Notes under the pieces: model-generated
Seen by the model: the letters and a program-made list of their open reading frames with translations, nothing else
Told to the model about the DNA's origin: nothing
Databases searched by the model: none
Source of the DNA: Bacillota bacterium
Lineage (GTDB): Bacteria > Bacillota_I > Bacilli_A > ML615J-28 > CAG-698
Length of the DNA: 64,000 bases
Direction: 5' to 3'
Assembly: GCA_016280895.1 (NCBI GenBank)
Contig: JAEEHM010000093.1
Location: 38,750 to 102,749 of the forward strand
Shown: one piece after another, positions 30,208 to 40,916 of the stretch
Layout of the letters: each line of letters opens with the position of its first letter
How positions within the stretch are numbered: the stretch's first letter is position 1
Program-made: the position numbers and the translations under genes

Positions 30208-30340
30208 ACAAATTAAAGATAGTATAGCGGGAAATCGTTTTTACTAGATCATACTTAAATGGATGGTTTATGTATGAGTGCGACGCGGAGAGCGTAGAAA
30301 AAAGATGCAAAACAATAGTTTTGCATTTTTCTTTTTATAT
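30208..30340 (+). ncRNA. candidate structured intergenic small RNA
   Basis: Consensus promoter, no ORF, stems TAGTA/TACTA (30220-30246), TCATAC/GTATGA (30249-30277), ACGC/GCGT (30283-30295), then terminator ATGCAAAAC/GTTTTGCAT + T-run. Confidence 0.6.
30305..30338 (+). terminator. rho-independent terminator of the candidate ncRNA
   Basis: ATGCAAAAC-AATA-GTTTTGCAT followed by TTTTCTTTTT. Confidence 0.8.
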
Positions 30341-30587
30341 TTAGAAATTTTTTGACTATTTTTTGTAAATATATAAATGAAGGGAAATTATAATTTTTTC
30401 AGATTTTTTCAATTTTTGATACAAAATGTATCACAAACAAAGAAAATACATATGATAATATGCATATTTTCTTCAAAAAATATATTTTAATGAATATTCA
30501 AATATTTTGAATATTGCTTGAAAAATAAGAATAATTATAGTATAATACTATTGAATATTCAAATAATTTGAATATTGGAGGTAAAAT

Positions 30588-31697
30588 ATGGTAATTATGA
30601 AGATGAAATTAGATAATGTGTTAGCATTCAATAATTTTGAAGTAAACTTTTCTTATCCACAAAAATTGAAAAGATCCTTAATTCAAAATGAATATTTATG
30701 TAATTATACTAATTTTAGATATAAAAAAGCAAACATATTTTTTGGATCAAATGCATCTGGAAAAACTAGCTTAATAAAATGTATTTGGGATATAGTGTGT
30801 TTATTAAAATATAAAGATATAAGTTTTTTAAGAAAAGAAATTAATAGAAATAATGCGTTTATTGAAATAGATTTTGTAGATGATAACAATAGTTATTATA
30901 TCTATAGGATGAAAATAAAGATTGATAATAATGATACATTAATAGCTATAAATAGAATTTTATTGAAAGAAGAAGATTCGTATGAAAAAATATCTAAGTT
31001 ATTAGGCAATTTAAAATATGAATACAAAGATTATTTAGAATCTCTAAAACAATATGATTTCAATATATCTTGGTATGCTTTACTGCCTGCTACTGAAGAA
31101 GGTTTTGATATTGTAAGATTAGTTGAATGTAACAATGATAAAGAAAGAAAAGAATATTTTAATATTTTAAATTCTGTTTTAAATTCATTAGATACATCAA
31201 TTATGAATGTTAAAAGTAGTAATGACGCAAAAGATGCTATTGTGATAGAACATGAAAATGTTGGTAAAATAATAGTACAAGCTGGAAATAAAATATCTAA
31301 CATTCCATATTTATCTAGTGGAACTAAATATGGAATAAGTATAGCTAATATGCTTTATTATGTTAAAAATAAAAAAGATGCAATCTTTTTAATTGATGAA
31401 CAATTTTCATATGTAAATTCTGATTTAGAAAAAGCAATATTATCTACAATGATTTCACTACTTGGTGAAAGTGCACAATTGTTCTATACAACACATAATG
31501 AAGATGTACTAGAATTAGCTTATCCTTTCCATTCATTCTACTTTATGAAAAAGAAGTGCATTGCAAATCAACAAGTTATTGAAGTATCTTGTGCATCAGA
31601 AGTAGAGAATAGAAACAACGTTTCAGCTAAAAGTATCATTGATAATGATATCTTTTCAACAGTACCAAATGTTGAAAAGATATATGAGATTATATAA
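30588..31697 (+). CDS. AAA family ATPase (AAA15/COG1106-like)
   Basis: 369 aa; Walker A 'GSNASGKTS', 'YLSSGTKYG', 'FLIDEQFS', 'FYTTHNEDVL'. Confidence 0.85.
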   Translation: MVIMKMKLDNVLAFNNFEVNFSYPQKLKRSLIQNEYLCNYTNFRYKKANIFFGSNASGKTSLIKCIWDIVCLLKYKDISFLRKEINRNNAFIEIDFVDDNNSYYIYRMKIKIDNNDTLIAINRILLKEEDSYEKISKLLGNLKYEYKDYLESLKQYDFNISWYALLPATEEGFDIVRLVECNNDKERKEYFNILNSVLNSLDTSIMNVKSSNDAKDAIVIEHENVGKIIVQAGNKISNIPYLSSGTKYGISIANMLYYVKNKKDAIFLIDEQFSYVNSDLEKAILSTMISLLGESAQLFYTTHNEDVLELAYPFHSFYFMKKKCIANQQVIEVSCASEVENRNNVSAKSIIDNDIFSTVPNVEKIYEII

Positions 31698-31700
31698 AAA

Positions 31701-31727
31701 ACATTATCCTTTTTGGATAATGTTTTT
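31701..31727. terminator. bidirectional terminator between AAA ATPase and toxN
   Basis: AAAAAACATTATCC-TTTTT-GGATAATGTTTTTT. Confidence 0.75.
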
Positions 31728-32212
31728 TACTTATACTCTTTATATTTTTCTTCGAGTAATTTCAAGTTACAAATACGATTTTTGATTATTCTTTGATGAG
31801 AAGTTAATTTCGATTCATCTAAAAAAGCAATTGTTCTTATTTTAAAAGCATTTTTTTGTATTATTTCAAAATCATTATTTAATTCTATATATTGGTTTTG
31901 AAGTAGTCTTCGATATTTATGATCTTGTATGTTATTAATGTTAACTTCAATAAGAGCTTCATCGATTACGGGAATCATATTGTTTAGTAAGATGGCACCA
32001 TACTTGCCATTACCTATTTTTCTAAAATCAATTGCGTTTTTCATATTAACGTGCTTTTGTTTAGGAGAAGTAAATGGGGCGTAGTATTTAAGATCTCCGA
32101 CTTGTAATACAATTCCAATGTATGGTCTTGATTCGTGTTTGTTAAAACACACTTTCTCATCAAATTGATGCAAATAATTAATATAATCATCTGTAATATT
32201 ATAAACTCTCAT
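31727..32212 (-). CDS. toxN: ToxN/AbiQ-family type III toxin endoribonuclease
   Basis: 161 aa; 'YNITDDYINYLHQFDEKVCFNKHESRPYIGIVLQVGDLKYYAPFTSPKQKHVNMKNAIDFRKIGNGKYGAILLNNMIPV' is typical ToxN/AbiQ. Confidence 0.9.
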   Translation of the reverse strand: MRVYNITDDYINYLHQFDEKVCFNKHESRPYIGIVLQVGDLKYYAPFTSPKQKHVNMKNAIDFRKIGNGKYGAILLNNMIPVIDEALIEVNINNIQDHKYRRLLQNQYIELNNDFEIIQKNAFKIRTIAFLDESKLTSHQRIIKNRICNLKLLEEKYKEYK

Positions 32213-32226
32213 ATATTTCCCCCTTA

Positions 32227-32388
32227 GATAAAAAAATAGGAGGCCATTTCCTGCCCCTATATTGGTCTCATTTATGGCTGAGAATCACCGCTTTTTTAGG
32301 TCTCCACTTTATGGTAGGAGCTCACCGCTTTTTTAGGGCCCCTCTTTATGGTGGAGGCTCACCGCTCTTTATAAGTATCTCTACTTAC
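32227..32388 (-). ncRNA. toxI: ToxI-type antitoxin RNA with 37-nt tandem repeats
   Basis: Plus-strand units start at 32271, 32308, 32345 (period 37), located directly upstream of toxN with an intervening terminator hairpin (32227-32261). Confidence 0.88.
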
Positions 32389-32394
32389 ACCATT

Positions 32395-32423
32395 ATTTTA
32401 CTATAATAGAAATGTTTTGTCAA
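32395..32423 (-). promoter_or_regulatory. toxIN promoter
   Basis: Minus strand TTGACA (32423-32418), 17-bp spacer, TAAAAT (32400-32395). Confidence 0.75.
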
Positions 32424-32554
32424 GTGAATTATTAACTATTGTTGATATTTTTTTATCTTTAAAAAAGCAATATTTTAACCATAAAATTTGCACTTTTTTG
32501 GCTCTTAAATCATTTTATTTGACATTTATCTCCAAGAGTAGTAAAATATAAAAA

Positions 32555-32569
32555 TGAAAATCATTTTCA
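32555..32569. promoter_or_regulatory. Fur/Zur-type operator
   Basis: Perfect 7-1-7 palindrome TGAAAAT-C-ATTTTCA, 14 bp upstream of the Fur-family ORF start. Confidence 0.75.
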
Positions 32570-32582
32570 AATTGAGGTATAT

Positions 32583-32984
32583 ATGAAATATAACACACAA
32601 CATAAAAAAGAAGTATTAGAATTAATAAAATCATATCATGGAGAGCATTTTTCTGTAGAAGAATTATATGTAAATGCGAATGTTCAAAAGATAAAAATAT
32701 CTTTAACAACTTTATATCGCCTAATTAATGAATTAGTTGAAGAAAACATCTTAAAGAAATTCTATGTTGATTTCACACATAATGCATGTTACAGAGAAGC
32801 TAATTGTGAAAATACAGATGATCATCTTCATATGATATGCACTAAATGTAATAAGCTAATGCACATCGAAAGTAAAGATTTAATTAATGATTTTAAAAAT
32901 ATTGAAAAAGATGAAAATATTGAAATAGATATGTCAAAGATAGTATTGTATGGAGTATGCGATGAATGTAAGGAAAAACATTAA
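32583..32984 (+). CDS. zur: Fur-family regulator, probably Zur (linked to zinc ABC transporter)
   Basis: 133 aa; 'DDHLHMICTKCNKLMHI', C-terminal 'CDEC'; followed by znu-like genes. Confidence 0.75.
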   Translation: MKYNTQHKKEVLELIKSYHGEHFSVEELYVNANVQKIKISLTTLYRLINELVEENILKKFYVDFTHNACYREANCENTDDHLHMICTKCNKLMHIESKDLINDFKNIEKDENIEIDMSKIVLYGVCDECKEKH

Positions 32985-33309
32985 AAGCTTCTTGATAATA
33001 TCTTTTATTATATCAATGATATTATCAGTATATCATCTTAATCATTGTGATAATGATGATTGCCTATGGTGTATATTATCATTATTTATTATAAACATCA
33101 TCATCTTAAAAGATGTATTTTCATATATTGTGTTTAATTTGAATTATTTTGAATTCGCATATAATTACATTGATTTTAAGATAAGAGAAGTAAAGGAAGA
33201 TGCAAATAAAGAAGATTATACACAAAATTTAAGGCCTTATTTTAACAAATTAAAAGGATTATTAAACTTAAATACACTAATTTCTAATAAAGTTCTTCAA
33301 AGAATCTAG
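32950..33309 (+). CDS. small membrane protein of unknown function
   Basis: 119 aa; two hydrophobic segments; overlaps zur 3' end. Confidence 0.5.
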   Translation: MEYAMNVRKNIKSFLIISFIISMILSVYHLNHCDNDDCLWCILSLFIINIIILKDVFSYIVFNLNYFEFAYNYIDFKIREVKEDANKEDYTQNLRPYFNKLKGLLNLNTLISNKVLQRI

Positions 33310-33360
33310 AACATAAATTTATTTAATTATTTAAATAAATTTATGGATAAGGAGGATAAA

Positions 33361-34311
33361 ATGAAGAAAATATTATTAAGTTTATTTATATTTTTATGTA
33401 TGTTTGCGTTTTTAACAGGATGCAAAAAAGAAGATAGTGATAAAATCAAAATTGTGTGCACAATTTTTCCTGAATATGATTGGGTAAAAGAAGTTACAAA
33501 TTATGATAGTGATAAATATGATGTGAAATTATTATTAAACAGTGGTATTGATATGCATTCATATCAAGCATCTATTGATGATATTGCAACAATACAAACA
33601 TCTGATTTATTCATTTATGTTGGTGGAGAAAGCGATGAATGGGTTGAAGATGTTTTAGAAGGTGCTAAAAATGCTCCAATGACTTTAAATTTGATGGATA
33701 TCTTAAAAGATAAAATCAAAGAAGAAGAAATCAAAGAAGGTATGGAGCATGAAGGCGAAGAAGAACATGATCACGAAGAGAAAGAATATGATGAACATGT
33801 TTGGTTATCAATCTTAAATTCTAAAATTATTGTTGAAAAGATAGCAGCTACTTTAAAAGAGTTAAATAAAGAAGATGCAGCAAAAATAGAAGACGCTAAA
33901 GCAAATTATATTGCTAAACTGGATGCTCTTCATCAATCTTATGTTTCTGCATTAAGTACAGCTTCTAATAAAACATTAATTTTTGGTGATAGATTTCCAT
34001 TTAGATATTTAGTTGATGATTATAAATTAGATTATTATGCAGCATTTGTGGGATGCTCTGCTGAAAGTGAAGCAAGCTTTGAAACTATCATCTTCCTTGC
34101 AAACAAGGTAGATGAATTAAAGGCCAAGGTTATTTTAAAAATTGATAATGCATCTGATAAGATTGCGAAATCAATTAAAAATAATACAAGCACAAAGGAT
34201 CAAATAATTCTAAGTTTGAATTCTATGCAAGTAACGACTACAAAAGATAATCTATCATACATTAAAATAATGGAAGATAATTTAGAAATATTAAAACAAG
34301 CAACAAGGTAG
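33361..34311 (+). CDS. znuA: zinc ABC transporter substrate-binding lipoprotein
   Basis: Lipobox 'FLTGCKK', His/Glu-rich loop 'EHEGEEEHDHEEKEYDEHVW'. Confidence 0.85.
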   Translation: MKKILLSLFIFLCMFAFLTGCKKEDSDKIKIVCTIFPEYDWVKEVTNYDSDKYDVKLLLNSGIDMHSYQASIDDIATIQTSDLFIYVGGESDEWVEDVLEGAKNAPMTLNLMDILKDKIKEEEIKEGMEHEGEEEHDHEEKEYDEHVWLSILNSKIIVEKIAATLKELNKEDAAKIEDAKANYIAKLDALHQSYVSALSTASNKTLIFGDRFPFRYLVDDYKLDYYAAFVGCSAESEASFETIIFLANKVDELKAKVILKIDNASDKIAKSIKNNTSTKDQIILSLNSMQVTTTKDNLSYIKIMEDNLEILKQATR

Positions 34312-34317
34312 ATAAAT

Positions 34318-34998
34318 ATGCAAATAAAATGTGAGAATTTAAGTGTTGGTTATGAGAAAAAAGAAATATTAAAAGATATTAATATTTCTATAAAAGATAA
34401 TGCTTATGTATGCATTATTGGACCAAATGGAGCTGGTAAAACCACACTTTTAAAAACAATGATTGGTTTAATTAAACCAATAAGCGGTAAAATCAATTTT
34501 GAAGATGTAAATAAAAATGAGATAAGCTACTTATCTCAATTTACAGAAGTTCAAAATGATTTTCCTGCAACTGTAAGAGAGGTAATAACATCTGGTTTAT
34601 TTAATAAGAATAAATTTAAATTGTTTTATAATAAAGAAGATAAAGAAGAAGTAAATAAGATGCTTGAAAAATATAATTTATTAGAAAAAGCAAATACTTC
34701 TTTTCGAGATTTATCAGGTGGTCAAAAACAAAAAGTACTGCTTGCAAGAAGTTTAATTAGAAAACCAAAGATCTTATTTTTAGATGAACCTACTAGTAGT
34801 TTAGATGCTAATTCAATTATTGAATTATATCAAACATTAAAAGATATAAATAAAGATGGTGTTATGATTATCATGATATCTCATGATATTAAAACATCAC
34901 TTGCGTATGCTAGTGATATTTTATATATTGGAGATGAAATCATTTATCAAAAAAAGGAAGACTTTGATTTAAATAAAATCGGTCTTATTGGTGAATAA
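34318..34998 (+). CDS. znuC: zinc ABC transporter ATP-binding protein
   Basis: Walker A 'GPNGAGKTT', 'LSGGQKQK', 'LFLDEPTSSLD'. Confidence 0.9.
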   Translation: MQIKCENLSVGYEKKEILKDINISIKDNAYVCIIGPNGAGKTTLLKTMIGLIKPISGKINFEDVNKNEISYLSQFTEVQNDFPATVREVITSGLFNKNKFKLFYNKEDKEEVNKMLEKYNLLEKANTSFRDLSGGQKQKVLLARSLIRKPKILFLDEPTSSLDANSIIELYQTLKDINKDGVMIIMISHDIKTSLAYASDILYIGDEIIYQKKEDFDLNKIGLIGE

Positions 34999-34999
34999 T

Positions 35000-35854
35000 A
35001 TGAATATATTTGAAAAGATTATTTATTATTTCACTAATTTCCCTTTTGTGAGATATGCACTAATTGTAACTGTGTTAATCGCATTAGTATCAGCACTTTT
35101 AGGTATTACTTTAGTATTAAAGAGATTTTCATATATTGGTGATGGCTTGTCTCATGTTGGTTTTGGTGCTATGGCTATTGCTACTATTATCAATTTAACA
35201 AATGATTTACTGATTGTACTACCTGTAACAATACTTTGTGCAATATTACTTTTAAAAAGTAGTAAAAATGTGAAAATTAAAGGTGATGCTTTAATTTCAA
35301 TGGTATCTGTTGGTGCATTAGCTTTTGGTTATTTACTTCTAAATATCTTTCCATCATCTGGTAATTTAAGTGGAGATATTTGTACAACCTTATTTGGATC
35401 AACATCAATTCTCACATTATCTGCGCGTGATATGATTATATGTGTAATATTGTGTGTAATAACATTGATTTGTTATGTGGTATTTTATAATTCAATATTC
35501 TTAGTAACATTTGATGAAGATTATGCTAAATCAATTGGTATTAACACAAATATTTATAATATCATCTTAGCTACATTTATCGCAGTAATTGTAGTACTTG
35601 CAATGAATTTAGTTGGAACACTTTTAATATCAGCACTTGTAATATTTCCAGCTTTATCAGCCATGAGAATATGCAAGAGCTATAAAAAAGTAGTAATTGC
35701 ATCAGCAATTATTTCAATTTTATCATCAAGCATTGGTCTTATTTCATCAATTGCGTTCAATACACCAGTTGGTGCAACAATTGTGGTGTTAGATGTCATT
35801 ATCTTTTTAGTCTTTTATTTAATCGGACTAATTAGATCAAAGGTGAGTGCGTAA
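35000..35854 (+). CDS. znuB: zinc ABC transporter permease
   Basis: Polytopic ABC-3 family; 'LVLKRFSYIGDGLSHVGFGA', 'FDEDYAKSIGI'. Confidence 0.88.
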   Translation: MNIFEKIIYYFTNFPFVRYALIVTVLIALVSALLGITLVLKRFSYIGDGLSHVGFGAMAIATIINLTNDLLIVLPVTILCAILLLKSSKNVKIKGDALISMVSVGALAFGYLLLNIFPSSGNLSGDICTTLFGSTSILTLSARDMIICVILCVITLICYVVFYNSIFLVTFDEDYAKSIGINTNIYNIILATFIAVIVVLAMNLVGTLLISALVIFPALSAMRICKSYKKVVIASAIISILSSSIGLISSIAFNTPVGATIVVLDVIIFLVFYLIGLIRSKVSA

Positions 35855-36279
35855 TGAAAAAGATATTTGTGATTATTGTGCTATTATTATCTATTTTATT
35901 ATTTTCTGCTTGTATAAAAAGAGAAAATAAAGAAGAAGATACAAGTGTCGATTTGGATTTATCTGTGTGTGATTCAATAATTGTGTATTCACAAGTGACA
36001 AATATGAATGAAAACCCAAGTGAATATTTAGATAAAACAATCAAAATGAAGGGAAAGATAAAATCTAATTATTCAGAAAAATATGATACTACATATTATT
36101 TCATCGCTGTAAATGATGCAACAATGTGCTGTGAAGCCTATGTAGAAATACTTTGGGAAAATGATAATACCTATCCAATTGATAATAAGAAGATAGAAAT
36201 AATAGGAAGGTTTTCTTATTATATTGAAGATTCAAAGAAGTATTATTGTATAAAATTATCATCGCTAAAAGAATTGTAA
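35854..36279 (+). CDS. small lipoprotein with OB-like domain
   Basis: 141 aa; 'LLFSACIKR' lipobox; 'YLDKTIKMKGKI...CCEAYVEILW'. Confidence 0.6.
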   Translation: MKKIFVIIVLLLSILLFSACIKRENKEEDTSVDLDLSVCDSIIVYSQVTNMNENPSEYLDKTIKMKGKIKSNYSEKYDTTYYFIAVNDATMCCEAYVEILWENDNTYPIDNKKIEIIGRFSYYIEDSKKYYCIKLSSLKEL

Positions 36280-36346
36280 TTTATGAAAACGTGTTTTCAT
36301 TGAATTAATATTGCGTTTGCAGTATAATAATTAAAACAACAATAAA

Positions 36347-36530
36347 TAGAGGCGCAAGTCTTATGATAACTTATGTAATTAGGTGAAAAATACATAAGGG
36401 GAAAGGAAGCCTTGCCGAAGGGATTAAGTACCTAATACTTAATTGACCTGGGCATACAGAGAACATCTGTATGACTGTCGTATTAGTAATAATACGTTGA
36501 GCTATTAAATATTTATGTCTCTCCCCCTTT
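36347..36530 (+). ncRNA. lysine riboswitch (L-box)
   Basis: AGAGGCGCAAG...AAGGGGAAAGGAAGCCTTGCCGAAGGG...CCTGGGCATACAGA...TGACTGTCG...GAGCTATT...TCTCTCCCCCTTT matches lysine riboswitch core elements. Confidence 0.88.
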
Positions 36531-36542
36531 TTATATAGGGTA

Positions 36543-36577
36543 AAACCACAATATTTAATAGAATATTGTGGTTTTTA
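36543..36577 (+). terminator. riboswitch-associated terminator
   Basis: AAACCACAATATT-TAATAG-AATATTGTGGTTT followed by T-run. Confidence 0.8.
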
Positions 36578-36601
36578 TTTTATATAATTTAGGAGGAAAA
36601 T

Positions 36602-38170
36602 ATGAGTGGAACATTTTGGGCCTTTGTGCCCGCAATTGTAGCAATTTTACTTGCGTTAATTACAAAAAAAGTTTATCTATCCCTATTTTTAGGAATTCTA
36701 GTAGGAGCACTATTTTATAATAGTGGCAATCCTTTGCAAGCAATTGGAACAATATTTCAAATAATGAGTGAAAAGGTTGGAGGTAATGTAACAATTATTG
36801 CATTCCTTGTAATTCTTGGAATATTAGTTATCCTAATGCAGAAAAGTGGTGGAAGTAAAGCCTATGGCGATTGGGCTGCAAGAAAAGTAAAAGGAAAGAA
36901 AGGTGCATTAGCAGCAACTGCTGCCTTAGGCTGTTTAATCTTTGTGGATGATTATTTTAACTGTCTAACAGTAGGTTCTGTTATGAGACCAGTTAGTGAT
37001 AAATATAAGGTAAGTCATTCAAAGCTTGCATGGATTATTGATTCAACTGCTGCACCTGTATGTATTATTGCACCTATTTCATCTTGGGCAGCAGCAGTAA
37101 GTGGTGAACTTGAAGGTAATGGTTTAATGGTTTTCATTAAAACAATCCCTTTCAATTTCTATGCTATTTTAACAATTATTATGGTGTTTGTGTTTTGTTT
37201 GTTTAAGATTGATTTTGGTAAGATGAGAAGAAACGAAGTAGTAGCAGAGACAAGTGGTGATTTAAATGCTGGTGAAACTGATCTTGCAACAGATGAGATG
37301 CAAATTAATGTAAATAATAATAAACAAAGAGTTAGATTTTTATTAATACCTGTTATTATTCTAATTCTATCTTGTATTGGTGGAATGATTTATACAGGAT
37401 ATTGTTACAACTGGGAAACAGGACTATTAGGTCCTGCAACACAATCTGCAAATATCATTGAAGCATTTTCTAATTGTGATGCTGGTTTATCACTTGCAAT
37501 TGGTTCAACAATCGCTTTAATTATTATTTCAATTTATTATTTAATTGAAAAAGCAGTATCATTTAATGAAATCATGGAATCTATTTCTCAAGGTTTTAAA
37601 ACAATGGTACCAGCTATCCTTATTTTAACATTTGCGTGGACACTTTCTGGTATTATGGGTGCAAAGGGTGGATATTTAGATGCACAAGCCTTCGTAGAAA
37701 ATTCATTAAGTGGTGTTAATCTAGGTTGGTTATTCCCTGCTTTATTCTTTGTGCTTGCATGCTTAATTGCATTTGCGACTGGTACAAGCTGGGGTACATT
37801 TGGTGTTTTAATTCCAATTGCAACTGCAATTTTAGGTTCAGGCATTTCAACACTAACTTTACTTACAGTTTCTGCAACATTAGGTGGTGCTGTATTTGGA
37901 GATCATGTATCCCCAATATCCGACACAACAATTCTAGCATCAACTGGAGCTAATTGTAATCATGTAGACCATGTAAGAACACAAGCACCTTACGCAATAC
38001 TTATTGCCCTTATTACATTTGTGGTATATTTAATTGGCGGATTAATGGCAAATATGAATACAACACTAGCTGCAATATTATTACTAGTTATTGGAATTGC
38101 AATATTTACAGGAACATGTTTTGTGATTAAATTAATTCAAGGAAAACAAAAGTTAGCAGAAACTAACTAA
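36602..38170 (+). CDS. NhaC-family Na+/H+ antiporter-type transporter (lysine-riboswitch regulated)
   Basis: 522 aa; 'CLIFVDDYFNCLTVGSVMRPVSDKYKVS', 'FGDHVSPISDTTILASTGANC'. Confidence 0.85.
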   Translation: MSGTFWAFVPAIVAILLALITKKVYLSLFLGILVGALFYNSGNPLQAIGTIFQIMSEKVGGNVTIIAFLVILGILVILMQKSGGSKAYGDWAARKVKGKKGALAATAALGCLIFVDDYFNCLTVGSVMRPVSDKYKVSHSKLAWIIDSTAAPVCIIAPISSWAAAVSGELEGNGLMVFIKTIPFNFYAILTIIMVFVFCLFKIDFGKMRRNEVVAETSGDLNAGETDLATDEMQINVNNNKQRVRFLLIPVIILILSCIGGMIYTGYCYNWETGLLGPATQSANIIEAFSNCDAGLSLAIGSTIALIIISIYYLIEKAVSFNEIMESISQGFKTMVPAILILTFAWTLSGIMGAKGGYLDAQAFVENSLSGVNLGWLFPALFFVLACLIAFATGTSWGTFGVLIPIATAILGSGISTLTLLTVSATLGGAVFGDHVSPISDTTILASTGANCNHVDHVRTQAPYAILIALITFVVYLIGGLMANMNTTLAAILLLVIGIAIFTGTCFVIKLIQGKQKLAETN

Positions 38171-38307
38171 TAGAAGAAAAAGAGATATTTGATTACTGTT
38201 TAGTTTAAGTATCTCTTTTATTTTACAGAAAAGTGCGAAAACGCTTGCAAAAATAGTTAATCAATGTTATAATATATATACTAAATATTTAGATATAGAG
38301 GCAAAAA

Positions 38308-39414
38308 ATGGAAAATATAAAAGTCATAAAGTCTATATGTCGGCAATTTAATATTGATGGGAAATTAGTTTGGGTTGACCCAATCATGTATGGTCATATA
38401 AATTCAACATATGAAGCCAAATTTGATTGTGGTTTAGATCATTATCGAAAATATATAATCCAAAAAATAAACAAAGAAGTATTTAAAAAACCAGAAGAAG
38501 TAATGGAAAACATCTTCAATGTTACCAGATATATCATCAATAATGCAATTGAAAGAGGAGAAAATGCGAAAACAATCGCCCTTCATTTCAAATTGACAAC
38601 AGATGGTAAGCAATTCTATATTGATGAAGATGGTCAATATTGGCGCTGCTATCGTTTCATTGATAAGAGTGTTACCTACCAAAGTACACAAAATCCAAAA
38701 ATACTTGAAGAAACTGGAAAAGCCTTTGGCCGTTTCCAAAATGAATTAAGAGATTTTGATGCTACAATTCTTCATGAAACAATTAGAGATTTCCATAACA
38801 CTTTAAAACGTTATGAACAATTAGAACAAGCAATAAAAGATGATATTGCGTTAAGAAAAACTTATGTTCAAAAAGAAATTAATGAATATCTAGCTCTAAA
38901 AGATAAGGCACTACAAATGCATTATATGGTAGCACACAATGAATTACCACTACGTGTTACTCACAATGACACAAAGTGCAACAATGTGTTATTTGATGAA
39001 GCAACAGATGATTATTTAACTGTAATAGATTTAGATACAGTAATGCCAGGCCTTGTTGGTTTTGATTTTGGTGATGCCGTAAGATTTGCAGCAAACACAG
39101 CTGAAGAAGATGAAGCTGATATGGCAAATGTTAGACTTGATTTAAGAAAATTTGAAGCATTCACTAAAGGCTTTTTATCAGAGGTAAAAGATTCTTTAAC
39201 TGATAAAGAAAAAGAAACACTAGTATTAGGTGCTATCACAATGACAATCGAATGTGGTACTAGATTCTTAGCCGATTATTTAAATGGTGATACTTATTTT
39301 AGAGTAGATAAAATTAATCAAAATTTCAATCGTGCAAGATGCCAATTAAAATTAGCACAGGACATGATCGAAAAAGAAGAGAAAATGAATATGATTGTTA
39401 GAAAATATTTATAA
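38308..39414 (+). CDS. aminoglycoside phosphotransferase-family kinase
   Basis: 368 aa; 'LRVTHNDTKCNNVLFD', 'VIDLDTVMPGLVGFDFGDAVRF'. Confidence 0.8.
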   Translation: MENIKVIKSICRQFNIDGKLVWVDPIMYGHINSTYEAKFDCGLDHYRKYIIQKINKEVFKKPEEVMENIFNVTRYIINNAIERGENAKTIALHFKLTTDGKQFYIDEDGQYWRCYRFIDKSVTYQSTQNPKILEETGKAFGRFQNELRDFDATILHETIRDFHNTLKRYEQLEQAIKDDIALRKTYVQKEINEYLALKDKALQMHYMVAHNELPLRVTHNDTKCNNVLFDEATDDYLTVIDLDTVMPGLVGFDFGDAVRFAANTAEEDEADMANVRLDLRKFEAFTKGFLSEVKDSLTDKEKETLVLGAITMTIECGTRFLADYLNGDTYFRVDKINQNFNRARCQLKLAQDMIEKEEKMNMIVRKYL

Positions 39415-39562
39415 TATTTTCTATTTATAAAGGGGAGAGAAGGCAGTGGAATAGATTATATCTATTCCACTGTTGCTATTTATAAAGATATTTTAAGTGT
39501 AAAAACATTTTCAAATTATTAAAATACATCTCTGTTTACAAAATTAAGGATTTGTAGTATAA

Positions 39563-40903
<1,341 letters not shown>

Positions 40904-40916
40904 TAGAATAATTTAA

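Noticed and set aside
32271-32380. Regularly spaced ~37-bp repeats resembling a CRISPR array
   Set aside because: No unique spacers: the units abut each other, and the array lies directly upstream of a ToxN-family toxin with promoter and terminator, so it is a ToxI antitoxin array. No cas genes in the window.
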